Source: Coniella vitis
Lineage: Eukaryota > Ascomycota > Sordariomycetes > Diaporthales > Schizoparmaceae
Assembly: GCA_011317545.1 (NCBI GenBank)
Contig: WUJK01000011.1
Location: 883,501-947,500 of the forward strand
Length of the DNA: 64,000 nucleotides
Direction: 5' to 3'
A program made the position numbers and the translations under genes. Of this stretch, positions 48,350 through 58,901 are shown piece by piece (the stretch's first letter is position 1; every line of letters starts with the position of its first letter). The notes below the pieces were generated by a model, which was not told the origin of the DNA, searched no databases, and saw nothing but the letters and a program-made list of their open reading frames with translations.

Positions 48350-48603
48350 GCAACTAGGCCCTTTTCTTTTTTTTTTGGAAAAATGGAAAGCCACCTGATC
48401 AAAACCGCAGATATTTGGCGCATCAATATTTGATGCTTTGGTCACTGCAAGCCAATCGCAACGGGATACTAAGCTGTATTATTAGATGTATATGGCAATC
48501 CCGGATAGGATCATGTTCCAAACCCATATGCATGATGTAATCAGCACTGTAGATTGTGTTATCATGGCATGGTTGCTAAGATCGTATATATAGCAAGAAA
48601 GGC

Positions 48604-48633
<30 letters not shown>
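48604..48633. repeat. (TTA)n microsatellite
   Basis: About ten TTA/TAT units in a row. Confidence 0.9.
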
Positions 48634-48634
<1 letters not shown>

Positions 48635-48805
48635 GTTCCTGGATCCGTGGTATAAGAGTACCTGCGATTTCATAATTTCACATAACATAACCATTGTACC
48701 GTCCGAATTACTCCAAGGCAAATACTGACTCTAATAAACCGGACCGATAACCCCGAGCTGGAATATATAGGAGTTGTTATTATTAGACTATCCAGTCCAC
48801 GAAGG

Positions 48806-48830
48806 AAAAAAAAAAAAAAAAAAAAAAAAA
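48806..48830. repeat. poly-A run (A25)
   Basis: Twenty-five A on the plus strand, 460 bp from the T40 run and in opposite sense to it. Confidence 0.9.
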
Positions 48831-49397
48831 GCTGGTGCCTGGAACATTGATGTTTGAGTACTCCAAAGTTGGCAGCCAGCCAGCCAGCCCTGGATTGGGA
48901 ATCCTCCGCCCCACAGGGCATCCATCCATTATTAAACTTAAGCAATGCCAAAGAACATTCCCAGGAGTTGGCTTGCTGGACTATTTTTGATTGATTACCC
49001 AAGCTGTCTTATACAAACCCTTGGAACCTCACTACAACGCATTTACATCTACGAATCGTAAAGAAGACGTACAAAAATAAAACCCCATGACATATGTTTT
49101 GACGCCTTTGTCGTGGCCCTCGTTCATCGCATTCGTACCAATGCACGTCGCACGTGTCCATGCCTCAGCCTCCCCCCCTCCCAGGGGTGTAAACGTTGCA
49201 CACAAGATAAAGCCCATCCTAAGCCCATCCGCCCCGCCCTCCGACCAGTGTACAGCCAACCAACCCGTGTAGCGAGAGGTAAAACTGGAAGATCCTTCCT
49301 TAGCCAGTAGGCAATAAAGCTTGACAGCATAAAAAAAGTGGAATGAACATTGCGGCTGATGAGTCTTTTTCCCCCCAAGAAGGTTTTCTTTTTGGGA

Positions 49398-49411
49398 GGG
49401 GGGGGGGGGGG
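49398..49411. repeat. poly-G run (G14)
   Basis: Fourteen G on the plus strand, the longest G/C homopolymer in the window, intergenic. Confidence 0.9.
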
Positions 49412-49904
49412 CAAATCGCAACCCGCGCCGATGCTGTGCTTGATAAACAATGTCCGGCCTGCAGCGCATACTTTTTGCGATGCCCGCTATCGCTTGACTC
49501 GAAGATCGGCACAGCTGGCGAAGCGGGATGGATGGGATGGGGGTTGAAACAAGGGCTGACTGATTTTGAGCGCTTTTGTTGTTGTTATTGACCTTGGTCG
49601 AGGCAATTAAAGGGACGATGAACCCCCTTCTCTACCAGTCTGTAGCTCGTGGCGCGCTATACTTTTCTGCTTGCAAAACAATCAAGACCAACGACGACAA
49701 GGCCTTTCCCCACCCTTCCTCTTCGGATTGTGGCTGCTTCGCCGAGTAAAAGAGAGCAATAAAAATATATCCCACGACATCGTGTCAAGCCGAATACGAC
49801 CGCCAAGAAGCCTCCATCAACCGAATCCGAACAAAACACCGAGGCATTACTGGGCTTGGGAATATCATCGGCTGCTATACACACTATACCAAACCATACA
49901 AGCA

Positions 49905-52058
49905 ATGGGCATCCTTGTCAAACTCGTTGGAGGCGGGCTGGGCTTGGCTTCGGAAGCCATACACGACTACCGAGCCCGTTCCCGCTCCCAATCCGGACGC
50001 ACTCCATCGCCGAACCCCGCCACTGCCGGCACCGCCTCGGCCGCCATTCGTCCAGCCTACGCGACGCCCGCTGCTGCTGCTTCTTCTTCTTCTTCTGCTG
50101 CTGCTGCTGCTGCTGCTCCTCAATCTGCGCGCTATCTGGGAGCTGTGCCATACGCCGAGGCTCCACCAGAATACGTGGAGGTGGCAGATGAGGCAGCGGC
50201 TGACCGGTTGGTGCGCAGTGGACGCGCCGAGAGGGTCGTCGACTATGCAGACGAAAAAAAGCAGGCAGGAGGCTACCCAGGCAGCAGAGGGCAAGGAAGA
50301 GGTGAGTACAGCCAACATGACGACTACCCCAGCTACGACGGCGAGTTCGCATATGAGGATGATGAGGCGGCTTGGGAGCTCGACGACATGGCCGAACGAG
50401 TAGCCCCCCCCTCGTATGTAGAGTCGCCTGCAGCCACGACGACGGTAGAGGACTCAGACGAGGCCAAGGCCAGGAAGAAGGAGCAAATGATTCGCGATCT
50501 AGTGCGCATGGCGGGCGCGCCACCGCACCCCGTTCGCCGCATTCCCTGTCCCGTCATTATCCCCCAAAGACGCCCTGGCAATAAAGACCGAGGGTTTGTT
50601 CATGCCTATGCTCCGGTGCTTGCAGATTGTGGCGTGAGTCAGGACGTCTTTCTCAAATTCCTGCAGGACTGGCTTGCCGCCAGCAAGGTGAGTTCTCAAC
50701 CCCTTCTTCCAGTATTGGTGCGGATCGTGCCAACGAGAACGAACGTGCACCTTGGCTGTTGGCTGGAAATTCATGCGGCTGAAACGCAAATCTTGCACGA
50801 TACGTTAGGCGGATCCATGGATCAATGTCGTCTTCTTGGCTGCCAGCATCGTCAGCTGTGTGCCCGAGACTGCGTCCATGATCGTCGGTACAGTCGTCTC
50901 AGTGGTTGCAGGCACGGCCAGCGAGATGCAGTCGCGACACAGACGCAACACGTTTCTGGATCGCGTCAATCAGGAGCTGTTTATGCCGCGCGGGCTGTAT
51001 GCTATGGTGATGGCTTTCAAGGATGAAGTGCCCGCACAGCAGCCAAGCGGGCCGCTCAGCAAGCTGGCCAGGCCACTAGGCGGGAAGACGCTGTATACGA
51101 CGCAGCGCCTCGACATCAACCAGACAGTCGCCAAGTACAGTCACCCCGATCCCAACATGTCGAAGCTCAAGAGGGGGCTCCAAGACACGCGTTTGGTCAG
51201 CGGAAAGACGTACACTGCGCTCGAGCTGCCCGAGGCGGCGGCCCTCATCTATCCAGACCTGGACAGGCTCGTCGAAAACGACCAGCGAGGCCAGGGTGGC
51301 GTGGTTGGCAAGGGCAAGGGCAAGGATGCTGACAGTGGTGGCGTCAAGGATAAGCTCAAGGGCGCTGGCGCATGGGTGCAGGATTATCTGGACAGGAAAG
51401 CGCAAGCCTCCTATGTGAGTCCCATACCTTCAGGGCCTGGCTTCCCCGCCGGCCCCCGCTCCCGGTTGGCTTCCGATGATACTGTGGCTGGCGTCTGTAG
51501 TCTGAAGCCAAGACCCTTTCTGGTCCAGACTCTGCCAATCCACACCCACCAGAGTTCCTCGTTGAGAATTTTTTGATTTTTCCCCCTTCCCCGGTTGCAC
51601 CCTGTTAGTCAGAGGTTGAGCGTGCACTGACAGGGCGAGCCACGCCACAGGAACGAGAACATCAAGGCTCCGCATTAGCAGTGCCGTCCGACAGTCGCAG
51701 GAGCTTTTCTTCACGATTCAATGACCCCAACCATCCCGTCAATAGCGGGTCGCTGATCTCTCTTGTCACGGGCGGAGCCATTGACACCAGTGGACGACGC
51801 AACGAACGACGCGCGGCCAAACAAGAGCGCAAGGACATGCGGCGCGAGTCTAGGGACGCGAGGCGGATGGCTCGAGGCAAGGCTCCGCAAGATTCTCGGC
51901 GTCAGCAGCAGCCTCAAGGCCAGCGCAAGGGCACTGTGCACAAGCTGATGCAACAGGACGTGCTGTACTTGCTTATCGTCAACCTGCCGAGCGAGCAGGA
52001 GTTGCAGCAGTCCGTGGCGACGCTCGAGAGCATGACGACGGGAACTTGGACTAGCTGA
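49905..52058 (+). CDS. conserved fungal protein of unknown function (612 aa)
   Basis: Three exons: 49905-50687, 50809-51414 and 51609-52058, with introns GTGAGT…TTAG (121 nt) and GTGAGT…TTAG (194 nt), all phase 0. The N-terminus (MGILVKLVGGGLGLASEAI) is hydrophobic and may be a membrane or lipid anchor. A Ser/Ala homopolymer stretch encoded by TCT and GCT repeats follows (about residues 58-72), then acidic/Tyr-rich linker. The conserved core (about 205-370) contains PVRRIPCPVIIPQRRPGNKDRGF, VLADCGVSQDVFLKFLQDWL, the hydrophobic segment DPWINVVFLAASIVSCVPE and HRRNTFLDRVNQELFMPRGL. I know this pattern as a recurrent uncharacterised protein of filamentous ascomycetes. The C-terminus is basic then ends LMQQDVLYLLIVNLPSEQEL. 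No function is assigned. Confidence 0.85.
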
Positions 52059-52659
52059 TGGGGAGAGATGGGTACATTGGGGCGCACTGGGGCCCAGCCT
52101 CGGGTTCTGATGAGCCAAGAGGGTGTCCAAGACGATGGTCTGAATGGTGGCCTTGGTTATCGCGGAGCTCGGGCTGCTGCTGCTGAGCGCCGCCACGGCA
52201 GAGCAATATGGCGCTGTTTCTTTTCAAGTCATCAGTCATCAATTCACAATTCATATCGAGGTGCTTTTCTTGGCAAAGTGGCACGGCGCCTCACGGCAAG
52301 ACGTATGAAACTACTGATGATGGTGGTGGTGCGCGCAGACCGGTGACATCGGGCTGTTTGAAGATAATCTGGTCTTTATAAAGAATGGCATGCTTGCGGG
52401 CCGAGAAGCTGCAAAGTACTATAGCATTAAAGTGGTGTGGTCTGGTGATGTTGTGATGCGTCCGCAGGCAATAGTATGCACTGGACGAGCTTAGAATTAG
52501 TATACTATGTAATAGTAATCCCTCCCCTCCCCACGGGAAAAAAAAAGGTACAAGGCGATGGTCTAGAAATGAGAAGTCAGTGCCGTTTACGGATGGGATG
52601 CCCTGGCACAATCCAGCTGGTACCTGAAAGTCAGACCCTGTTATCCCTGCTCAGCACGC

Positions 52660-52675
52660 TACTATGTACATAGTA
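52660..52675. repeat. perfect 16-bp palindrome TACTATGTACATAGTA
   Basis: The canonical copy of the dispersed inverted motif, fully self-complementary. A second copy begins 22 bp further on. Confidence 0.85.
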
Positions 52676-52697
52676 CGAACTAGTAGGCAGTACGTTT

Positions 52698-52719
52698 CTA
52701 CTATGTACGTACATAGTAG
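52698..52719. repeat. perfect 22-bp palindrome, expanded form of the motif
   Basis: The arms are CTACTATGTAC and its reverse complement, meeting at the centre with no loop. It differs from the 16-bp form by a longer centre and longer arms. It lies 22 bp from the copy at 52660-52675. Confidence 0.85.
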
Positions 52720-54151
52720 TGCGTCACAGGCCCCTGGATCCCTGTGCTGCCAGAAGCTGCTCCAGCTGCCTCCATCGTGCTTTCCTACCGCAGTAATTGT
52801 GGCGTCTGTTCTAGTTGGCAGCAGCGAGGCCCATTGGGCTGGTGCGGGCTGGCGCTTGCTCCTCCTCCCCTTTTGTGCAGCTTGGCGCTGTACATGGTAG
52901 AGTTTTTCTTGCCCTTGCTGAGCGGCGGACTACATAGCATGTAGTACGTGCGTTTTTGCCAGCCAACTTGGCGCATCCACCCAATCTTGTTTACTGCTCT
53001 GGCTGTTTGCGCCATGCTTTCTTTCCCCACCGCCTGCCAGCCTGTCTGCCAGCTGCGCGTGTCGGAAATTGCTGCAGCCACCAAGGGGTCGCGCTGGCGG
53101 GACAGGCCAGGCGAGAACGTGCTGGCGCCAAGAGCCGACAACAGCACCAGCGAGCCTGCAGGCCAATCATGACAGGCGAGGCGATCCCAGCACCTGCGCT
53201 TGCGACAGCCACTTGGACCTTGCTGTGCTGCCGCACGGCTAGTGGCGTCTGCGACGACTTGGACGGCCAGACTGCCAGCCCGCCAGCCAGCCAGCCAGCC
53301 TGGAGGGGGCACTGCGCTTGGCGGAATTACTGCGTACTGTATTCTCTCTTTGCTTCTGTTCCCTCTTGGTGTCCCGTTGCTGTTTGTGCGCTGCCTCCGT
53401 GATTGATTAACTGATGGAATGGATTGAGTGGCTGACGGTGTCTTGCAGCAGATCAACCGAGGACCAGGCTGGGATCGCGAGACCCGCAGCTGTCACTCTC
53501 CCTCGCCGGTTGCTGCCGTTGCCTGAAAGTCTAAAGGTGTGATGGCAGTTGTGACTGGCATCACGCCACCCCGCTGGACGGAAAAGCAACGGCACAAAAG
53601 AGGAGGGAAAAGAAGAGGGCAATCAAACTGAGGAGCCGACATGTCCGGTTTGCACACGCTGCTGCTGCCCACCCGCCGTCACACGTGCTGCTACAAAGTA
53701 GTCTCCAGTGCGCAGCGTCACTGGTCCCTCCTCGATCCGAGCCTGCGACCGAGCACACCCAGCGAGCAGAGAGGGAGGTTACGTGGATGCGCATAGTAGT
53801 CGGTATGTACTTAGTATCCCCGTACCAAAGTATCGGCTGGATGCCGGCAAACTTTATACACGCTGCTTCCCGCCGGCGTCTGTTGGCTCGCCTAGAACCG
53901 TCAAGGCTGAAACTGCAGGCCCCAGGATGCGTGCCTCGCCTCCTTGATTCCTTGGCCCCAAAATGGCACGCGGCATGGAGGAGAAGGATGGCGGAGCGCA
54001 TGCGCAATCTCATGGCAGACACCCAACGAGAGCCATTATGGGGCCAGCAGAAAAATTAACAGCCTCCTCAAGCCAAGAACCGACGGCCAAACGAGGCCTG
54101 CCTCATCATTTTACCCAACCCACGCACTCCCTGCCAGGATGGCGAGCAACT

Positions 54152-54157
54152 TATAAA
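54152..54157 (+). promoter_or_regulatory. TATA box candidate for the spherulin-like gene
   Basis: TATAAA about 350 bp upstream of the ATG at 54507. It is followed by a long CT-rich stretch (54255-54420) typical of strong fungal promoters. Confidence 0.45.
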
Positions 54158-54506
54158 GTCGTAGGGCCGGAACCCTGGCCCCAGTCATGTTAGCAGCCTG
54201 TCTCCATCAGCTACCTGGGTATTCTTTATTAGTCCAGCCTTGGCCGCTGCGCTTCCAAGAGCCTCTATCAATCCACTCGCTCGCTCTCTTCCTCCTCTTG
54301 GACTCTTCCTCTCTTTTTCTATCCCGCCGTGCGCTTCTTTTTTGCAACCCTGTGGGCTGTCACTCCTTCTCTTCTTTTTCTTCTTCTCCTATCCCCAGTG
54401 TGGACATTACATTCCTTTCGGGCCTTGGGCTTCTTGAAACCTCCCCAAGCTACTCCCATCACCAGCACATCCACAGTCTTTTTTGCATTGCTTCCACTTC
54501 GCAACA

Positions 54507-55646
54507 ATGAAGTGCTCTACACTCCTTCTTGCCACTTTCGCCGCTGGCTCCATGGCGACCAAGCTCCTTATCCCTCTTTACCAGTACCCTCTGTCTGGTG
54601 TCTGGGATCCCATCTTTACGGCCATTGCCGACCACCCAGATCTCGAGTTCCAGATTATCCTCAACGTTGACACCGGCCCAGCCGGATCTACCCCCGACAG
54701 CGACTTTGTCACGGGCACTGCCAAGCTCAACTCGTACTCCAATGTCCTCACCCTGGGCTATGTGCACTGTTCGTTTGGCGACGCTTCGCAGAGCGCGCTC
54801 AGTGCCAATGCCTCGGACTGGGCCGCTTGGAACTCGTACACTGGCGCAAACACCTCCATCGGTGGCCTTTTCTTTGACGAGACCCCCAACACAGAAGGCA
54901 CCGCTTCTGATGTGACCTTCATGACGACCGCCGTCGACGCTGCCAAGACTGCCTTTGGCTCCAACCCCCTCACTGTCGTCTTCAACCCCGGCGCCACCGT
55001 CGAGCACGACGAGTTCTGGACCCTGGCCGATTACAATGTCATTTTCGAAAACAGCGCTTCAGTCTACACGAACTCGGTCTTGACCACCAACATCCCCACT
55101 GGCAAGGCCGGTCAGTCGGCCATCCTCATCCCTGACTTTGCCTCGGTCGGTACCGCCGAAGAAGCCAAGACCTGGGTCGCCGAGATGACCGCTGCGGGTG
55201 TCGGCGCTGCCAACATCCTCGACTTCGACTATATCCAAGCCACTTCTAGCGAGGGCCCAGCTCCTGTCGCCCTCATTGCCTCCGCCTTGGTCGTCAATGT
55301 TGTGAGCGCTGTTACGTCTGCCGCGGGTGCTGCCACGTCTGTCCTATCTGAAGTTTCAGTCGAAGCTTCGTCTGTCGCCGAGGCCTCCACTTCCGTGACT
55401 GAAGCCTCTTCCGTTGCCGAGGCTACCTCGGTCGCCGTCACCACTGTAGCTCCTCAGGCCACTTCGACAGCCGACACACCTGGCGCCGTTGTCACTGTAC
55501 TCACCACCCTCACAACTATCACCTCGGTGGTTGTTGTCACTGCGGCACCAGATGCTGCCGACACAGTGACTGTTGCCGCTCCTTCGTCCACGACTACTTC
55601 CTACAGGCACCATCACTGGGACAGAGCTCACCACAGGGCCAACTAA
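54507..55646 (+). CDS. secreted spherulin-4-like cell-surface protein
   Basis: A single exon of 379 residues. It starts with a signal peptide (MKCSTLLLATFAAGSMA) directly followed by the spherulation-specific family 4 domain (PF12138-like, residues about 18-250): LLIPLYQYPLSGVWDPIF, IILNVDTGPAG, NVLTLGYVHCSFG, GGLFFDETPN, VVFNPGATV and NILDFDYIQ. The fold belongs to the TIM-barrel group that includes GH114-type hydrolases, and the acidic FFDE would sit at the active-site end, but enzyme activity is not established for this family. The C-terminal third is a Ser/Thr/Ala/Val-rich repeat (VAEAS…SVAEATS), likely O-glycosylated, ending in a His/Arg cluster (SYRHHHWDRAHHR) instead of a GPI signal. 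Spherulin-4 was first described in Physarum encystment. In fungi, members are secreted or wall-bound. Confidence 0.9.
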   Translation: MKCSTLLLATFAAGSMATKLLIPLYQYPLSGVWDPIFTAIADHPDLEFQIILNVDTGPAGSTPDSDFVTGTAKLNSYSNVLTLGYVHCSFGDASQSALSANASDWAAWNSYTGANTSIGGLFFDETPNTEGTASDVTFMTTAVDAAKTAFGSNPLTVVFNPGATVEHDEFWTLADYNVIFENSASVYTNSVLTTNIPTGKAGQSAILIPDFASVGTAEEAKTWVAEMTAAGVGAANILDFDYIQATSSEGPAPVALIASALVVNVVSAVTSAAGAATSVLSEVSVEASSVAEASTSVTEASSVAEATSVAVTTVAPQATSTADTPGAVVTVLTTLTTITSVVVVTAAPDAADTVTVAAPSSTTTSYRHHHWDRAHHRAN

Positions 55647-56902
55647 ACGAGTTCTGTGCGGAGCTTTGTCGCTGAGACGAAGGGAGAAACATCCACAAAG
55701 CATGCTCGCAGGTACTCGGGCTGGCCGAGATGGAATCTCGCTGGGTCATGTGAAAAAAAAAAAACTTGACGTTTTCAATTCTTTTTCTTGTGAAGTGCGT
55801 GGGATGAAGGGGGCGCTGAATCGGGGGATCCTCTCTGGTACTTTGCATAACTCAACCGCATGGAATATCTTGTATCTAGCTGGTGTTCAGGCTGTGCTTT
55901 ACAGTATATCCTTTCATGTATATATTTATGATTATGATTGAAAAAACATCTCTCTTTTGCCAGCACAAAAAAAAACCAAAACTCCAATGTCCTTTCTGAC
56001 CAACGTTTGTTCTTTGACCCCAGTCACTCCACTCAATGCGGGCGTGCCATCCGACAATTGACAAGATCACCAAAACGTCCATGTAATATAATTTGCTGTC
56101 CAGATTGGAGACCATAGCGTCTGCTTGCGTCACTAAGTTTTCCTGTGTTGAACAGAGTTTAAGTCAGGGGCAGCAGACCAAAATGACAATTACTTGAAGC
56201 AATCCGCGCCCACTAAGCTTGAGGCGTAACGGAGCGCCTTGCCTCCTTCCCAAAAGAGTTGTGTGATGCCCCTGGATCAGCGTGATCAGATTCTGCCTTT
56301 TAGACGCACTTGGGCACATCGGGGGTGCTGAGACCCAATGAGATGGGCCATATTGGCCAGATCTTGCCCTACCCGCCCAGCCCCGGAGGGGGGCCCCGCT
56401 TATCAGATCGCCCAAAAAAATAAACGCGAGTTAACGTGCTTACCGGGGATGTGTAGGAAAGCCCTGGGCCCCCCTGGAGTGCAGGTTTTGAAACGCATGA
56501 TCCCTGAGCAGTCAGTACTTGTACCCGTTGCAGGGCGCTAATTGGTAGAACTGATGGTTGTTAGACTGACAAGTCCACAACGTTCAACCCAGCAATAGCG
56601 CTGGTGTGTGTGGGTGGGGGGGGGGGGGATAATATGGGAAACAAAGAACGAAGAAATGTATACATAGGGCTGTGTATATGAACACAGCAACAACAAATCG
56701 AAAAACATTTGAGCAAATCTCCAAGGAACCTCCTTTGTTGGATTGGCCAATGATGTGTTACTATGTATAACTTGACTTGCATTGTCAATTTACCACCCAG
56801 GCATGACTCGAGAATTCTGTAATATCTTACTCGTCTCCCCTTTTACTACTGCTTTGTGCATAGTTTCGTGCGACCGTACTGTATGTACATTTGGTTGACG
56901 CT
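55647..56902. other. convergent intergenic region
   Basis: 3' flanks of the spherulin-like gene (+) and the amidohydrolase (-). I see no gene. G13 lies at 56616-56628 after a GT run, an A12 run at 55753-55764 and a motif copy (TTACTATGTATA) at 56759-56770. Confidence 0.55.
56616..56628. repeat. poly-G run (G13) after a GT run
   Basis: Thirteen G preceded by GTGTGTGTGGGT, intergenic. Confidence 0.9.
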
Positions 56903-58288
56903 CTACAAGGCGGACTTGATTTGCACCCCCGTAATGACATCCTCTGCAATCCCTTGCCACCGGCTCTTGCACACCCTCCCCTCTTTAATGACAAGCTTGA
57001 CGTGGCGCTCAGGGTCATCCAGGACCGTCACATCCTCCAGCGGGTTCGCAGCCACAAGAAGCACATCGGCCGCGAACCCAGCGCGGACCTGGCCCAGCTC
57101 CTCCTCCCGCATCAACAGCCGCGCCGCGTTCACGGTGGCGCTGCGCAGCACGTCCAGCGGCGACAAGACCTGCGCGCGCAGCGCAAACTCGTGCGTCTGT
57201 GCCTGGCCGAGCGGGCCGAGGAGATCTGTGCCGTAGCAAATCGTGACGCCGGCCTCGTGCGCGATGCGGAGCGCTCTGAGCCCGGCGTCGAGGACCTCGT
57301 TGTTTTTGGAGGCAGATTCAGGCGGCAGGTAGCCCTTCCATTTTGCGCTTGCCATTTCCGCGTAGGTGACGAGCGTAGGCGTGAGGAAACAGCCGCGTTC
57401 GGCCATGAGCTGCGCGGTGGGCACATCGAGAAAGTTGCCGTGTTCGATGCCGCGGGCGCCGCTCTCGATGCAGTGTCGGATTGCGCGAGATGTGTATGCG
57501 TGGGCCGTCACGTAGGTCCCTGCATTTGCGGCACATTCCACCATAGCGCGGAGCTCCGACTGCGTAAACTGCAGGTGATCAATGCGGTCCGTTGGCGAGG
57601 ACACGCCGCCGCTTCCCATGACCTTGATGAAATCTACGCCCGCGCGTATCTCTTCACGCACGGCCTGCATGCACTGCGGGACGCCGTTCACGATGCGGCC
57701 GAGCCCCGAGGTCGCCCCGCCGCAGCAAAACGAGGTGTCGTGCGGCGAGCGGTAGTCGGCGTGCCCACCGGACTGGGACAGCGCGTGGCCTGCGATGAAG
57801 AGGCGGGGGCCTGGGAACACACCGTCTGCGATGGCTTCTTTGAGGGAAAGGAGGGCGCCGCCACAGTCACGGACCGAGGTGAAACCGCGATGCAGCATCT
57901 GGGCGCAAACGTAGGGTTGGCGGAGAACGGAAACATCGTGTGGGTTGCCAAAGGCGCTGGCGAGGCTGCTGAAGCCTGGCACGGCCATCAGGTGGACGTG
58001 GCAGTCGATGAGGCCCGGGGTGAGGTACTGGCCCCTGCAGTCGATGGTAATTGTAGTAGTGGGGGTGGTGGCTGTTGTTGTCGTTGTCGTCGTCTTCGTC
58101 GTCGTGGCTTGGGATGACGCCGTGTCGCAGGCAGCGTCCGTGATTGAGTGGATAAGACCACCGCGCAGCGTGACGGTCTTGTTTGGGATGATTGTGCCAT
58201 TGACGACATCGACAATATTGGCGTTTGTGAGGATGTACTCGACGGGCGGGGGCCGAAGCCAGGGTTTCAGATCGGCTTCACTGACCAT
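56903..58288 (-). CDS. metal-dependent amidohydrolase (imidazolonepropionase/prolidase-like)
   Basis: A single exon of 461 residues from the ATG at 58288; the in-frame codon three upstream is TTG. It belongs to the amidohydrolase superfamily, the subgroup related to imidazolonepropionase and Xaa-Pro/aryl dipeptidases. Ligands are visible in order: HxH (LIDCHVHLM), a lysine for the bridging carbamate (GVDFIKVMGSGG), His (YVTAHAYTS), His (GIEHGNF) and Asp (ICYGTDLLGPLG), so the binuclear metal site is complete. Between the two strands of the N-terminal sandwich lies a Thr-rich insert (about residues 66-86) made by ACN codons, not expected in the family. It is divergent from a Dal5-type permease, which suggests hydrolysis of an imported amide, ureide or small peptide. 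Confidence 0.88.
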   Translation of the reverse strand: MVSEADLKPWLRPPPVEYILTNANIVDVVNGTIIPNKTVTLRGGLIHSITDAACDTASSQATTTKTTTTTTTATTPTTTITIDCRGQYLTPGLIDCHVHLMAVPGFSSLASAFGNPHDVSVLRQPYVCAQMLHRGFTSVRDCGGALLSLKEAIADGVFPGPRLFIAGHALSQSGGHADYRSPHDTSFCCGGATSGLGRIVNGVPQCMQAVREEIRAGVDFIKVMGSGGVSSPTDRIDHLQFTQSELRAMVECAANAGTYVTAHAYTSRAIRHCIESGARGIEHGNFLDVPTAQLMAERGCFLTPTLVTYAEMASAKWKGYLPPESASKNNEVLDAGLRALRIAHEAGVTICYGTDLLGPLGQAQTHEFALRAQVLSPLDVLRSATVNAARLLMREEELGQVRAGFAADVLLVAANPLEDVTVLDDPERHVKLVIKEGRVCKSRWQGIAEDVITGVQIKSAL

Positions 58289-58901
58289 TGTGAGCAAGGC
58301 TGGTGGCGTACTCGCACTATCATCAAAGAGAGAGAGAGAGAGAGAGAGAGCTTGCGAGTTCTCAATGGCTAGCTAGCACACACGTCGTACCTGGGAGGAT
58401 TGGCTTGCAGGCGCAAGCTTTGGTGGGTGATGTATGAGAGATCAGCAGCATCGCGTATCGGATGTCGTATGCATGCTTAAAGTTCCGATTTGCCGGCCTT
58501 TCTTCCGTGCCTACACACGGTGGTGGCGGCAAGGTCCGTAGGACTCCTTATCGCCCAACAAGACCGCGTGGTTAGCCTGCAACCGGCAAATTCTCCATAA
58601 GACCATGCATTTTGCACGTCGGCATCTGTAGACCCTCTTGCTGATATGATCTTGCTGGGGAGTCGATATGGGACGCTGGCGACTCTCGCTACAGGTTGTG
58701 GAAATGTGGGATGACCTGGTATCACTATGACTGCTTCCTTAATCCGTACGAGTCTTCTTTCTGTTACCTTTTTCCTCTGCGTCAGGTTTCAGAGACCACA
58801 TCTTCAATTGCTATTTGTCCCGCCACGCTAGGAGGCACAGACGTGACATCCTGGAAAGCGCCTCTTCATTTCTTCTTCTCTTGGTAGCTGTTCATCTCGC
58901 A
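58289..58901. promoter_or_regulatory. bidirectional promoter, amidohydrolase / Dal5-type permease
   Basis: This 613-bp stretch lies between two outward-facing starts. It holds a (AG)12 repeat just upstream of the amidohydrolase ATG and a CTTATC site (58547-58552; GATAAG on the minus strand) of the type bound by nitrogen GATA factors (AreA/Nit2). A single site is weak evidence of nitrogen catabolite control. Confidence 0.45.
58327..58350. repeat. (AG)12 microsatellite
   Basis: An uninterrupted AG run 39 bp upstream of the amidohydrolase start codon, probably in its 5' UTR as a CT run on the coding strand. Confidence 0.9.

Larger units (their letters stand above)
46256..49904. other. AT-rich, microsatellite-rich spacer
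   Basis: This is the least gene-like part of the window. It holds (TA)n at 46418-46460, T-rich runs at 47016-47044, T40 at 48309-48348, (TTA)n at 48604-48633, A25 at 48806-48830, (CAGC)n near 48871-48888 and G14 at 49398-49411. Low GC and many stops in all frames between about 46900 and 48800 fit a decayed repeat, but no recognisable transposon remains. The last 300 bp (49600-49904) are the promoter of the next gene. Confidence 0.5.
52059..54506. other. spacer dense in palindrome motifs
   Basis: I see no gene. The stretch holds the two best palindromes of the window side by side (52660-52675, 52698-52719), related motifs at about 52413-52424, 52500-52517, 52930-52947 and 53791-53818, a CAGC run near 53282-53303 and, at the right end, the CT-rich promoter of the spherulin-like gene. 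Inverted Cys/Arg-rich frames on both strands at 52785-53456 are composition artefacts. Confidence 0.55.

Noticed and set aside
52785..53456. 223-codon minus-strand frame and several others in both strands
   Set aside because: Low-complexity Cys/Arg/Trp-rich translations with no consistent codon bias, caused by CAGC-type repeats and high GC.
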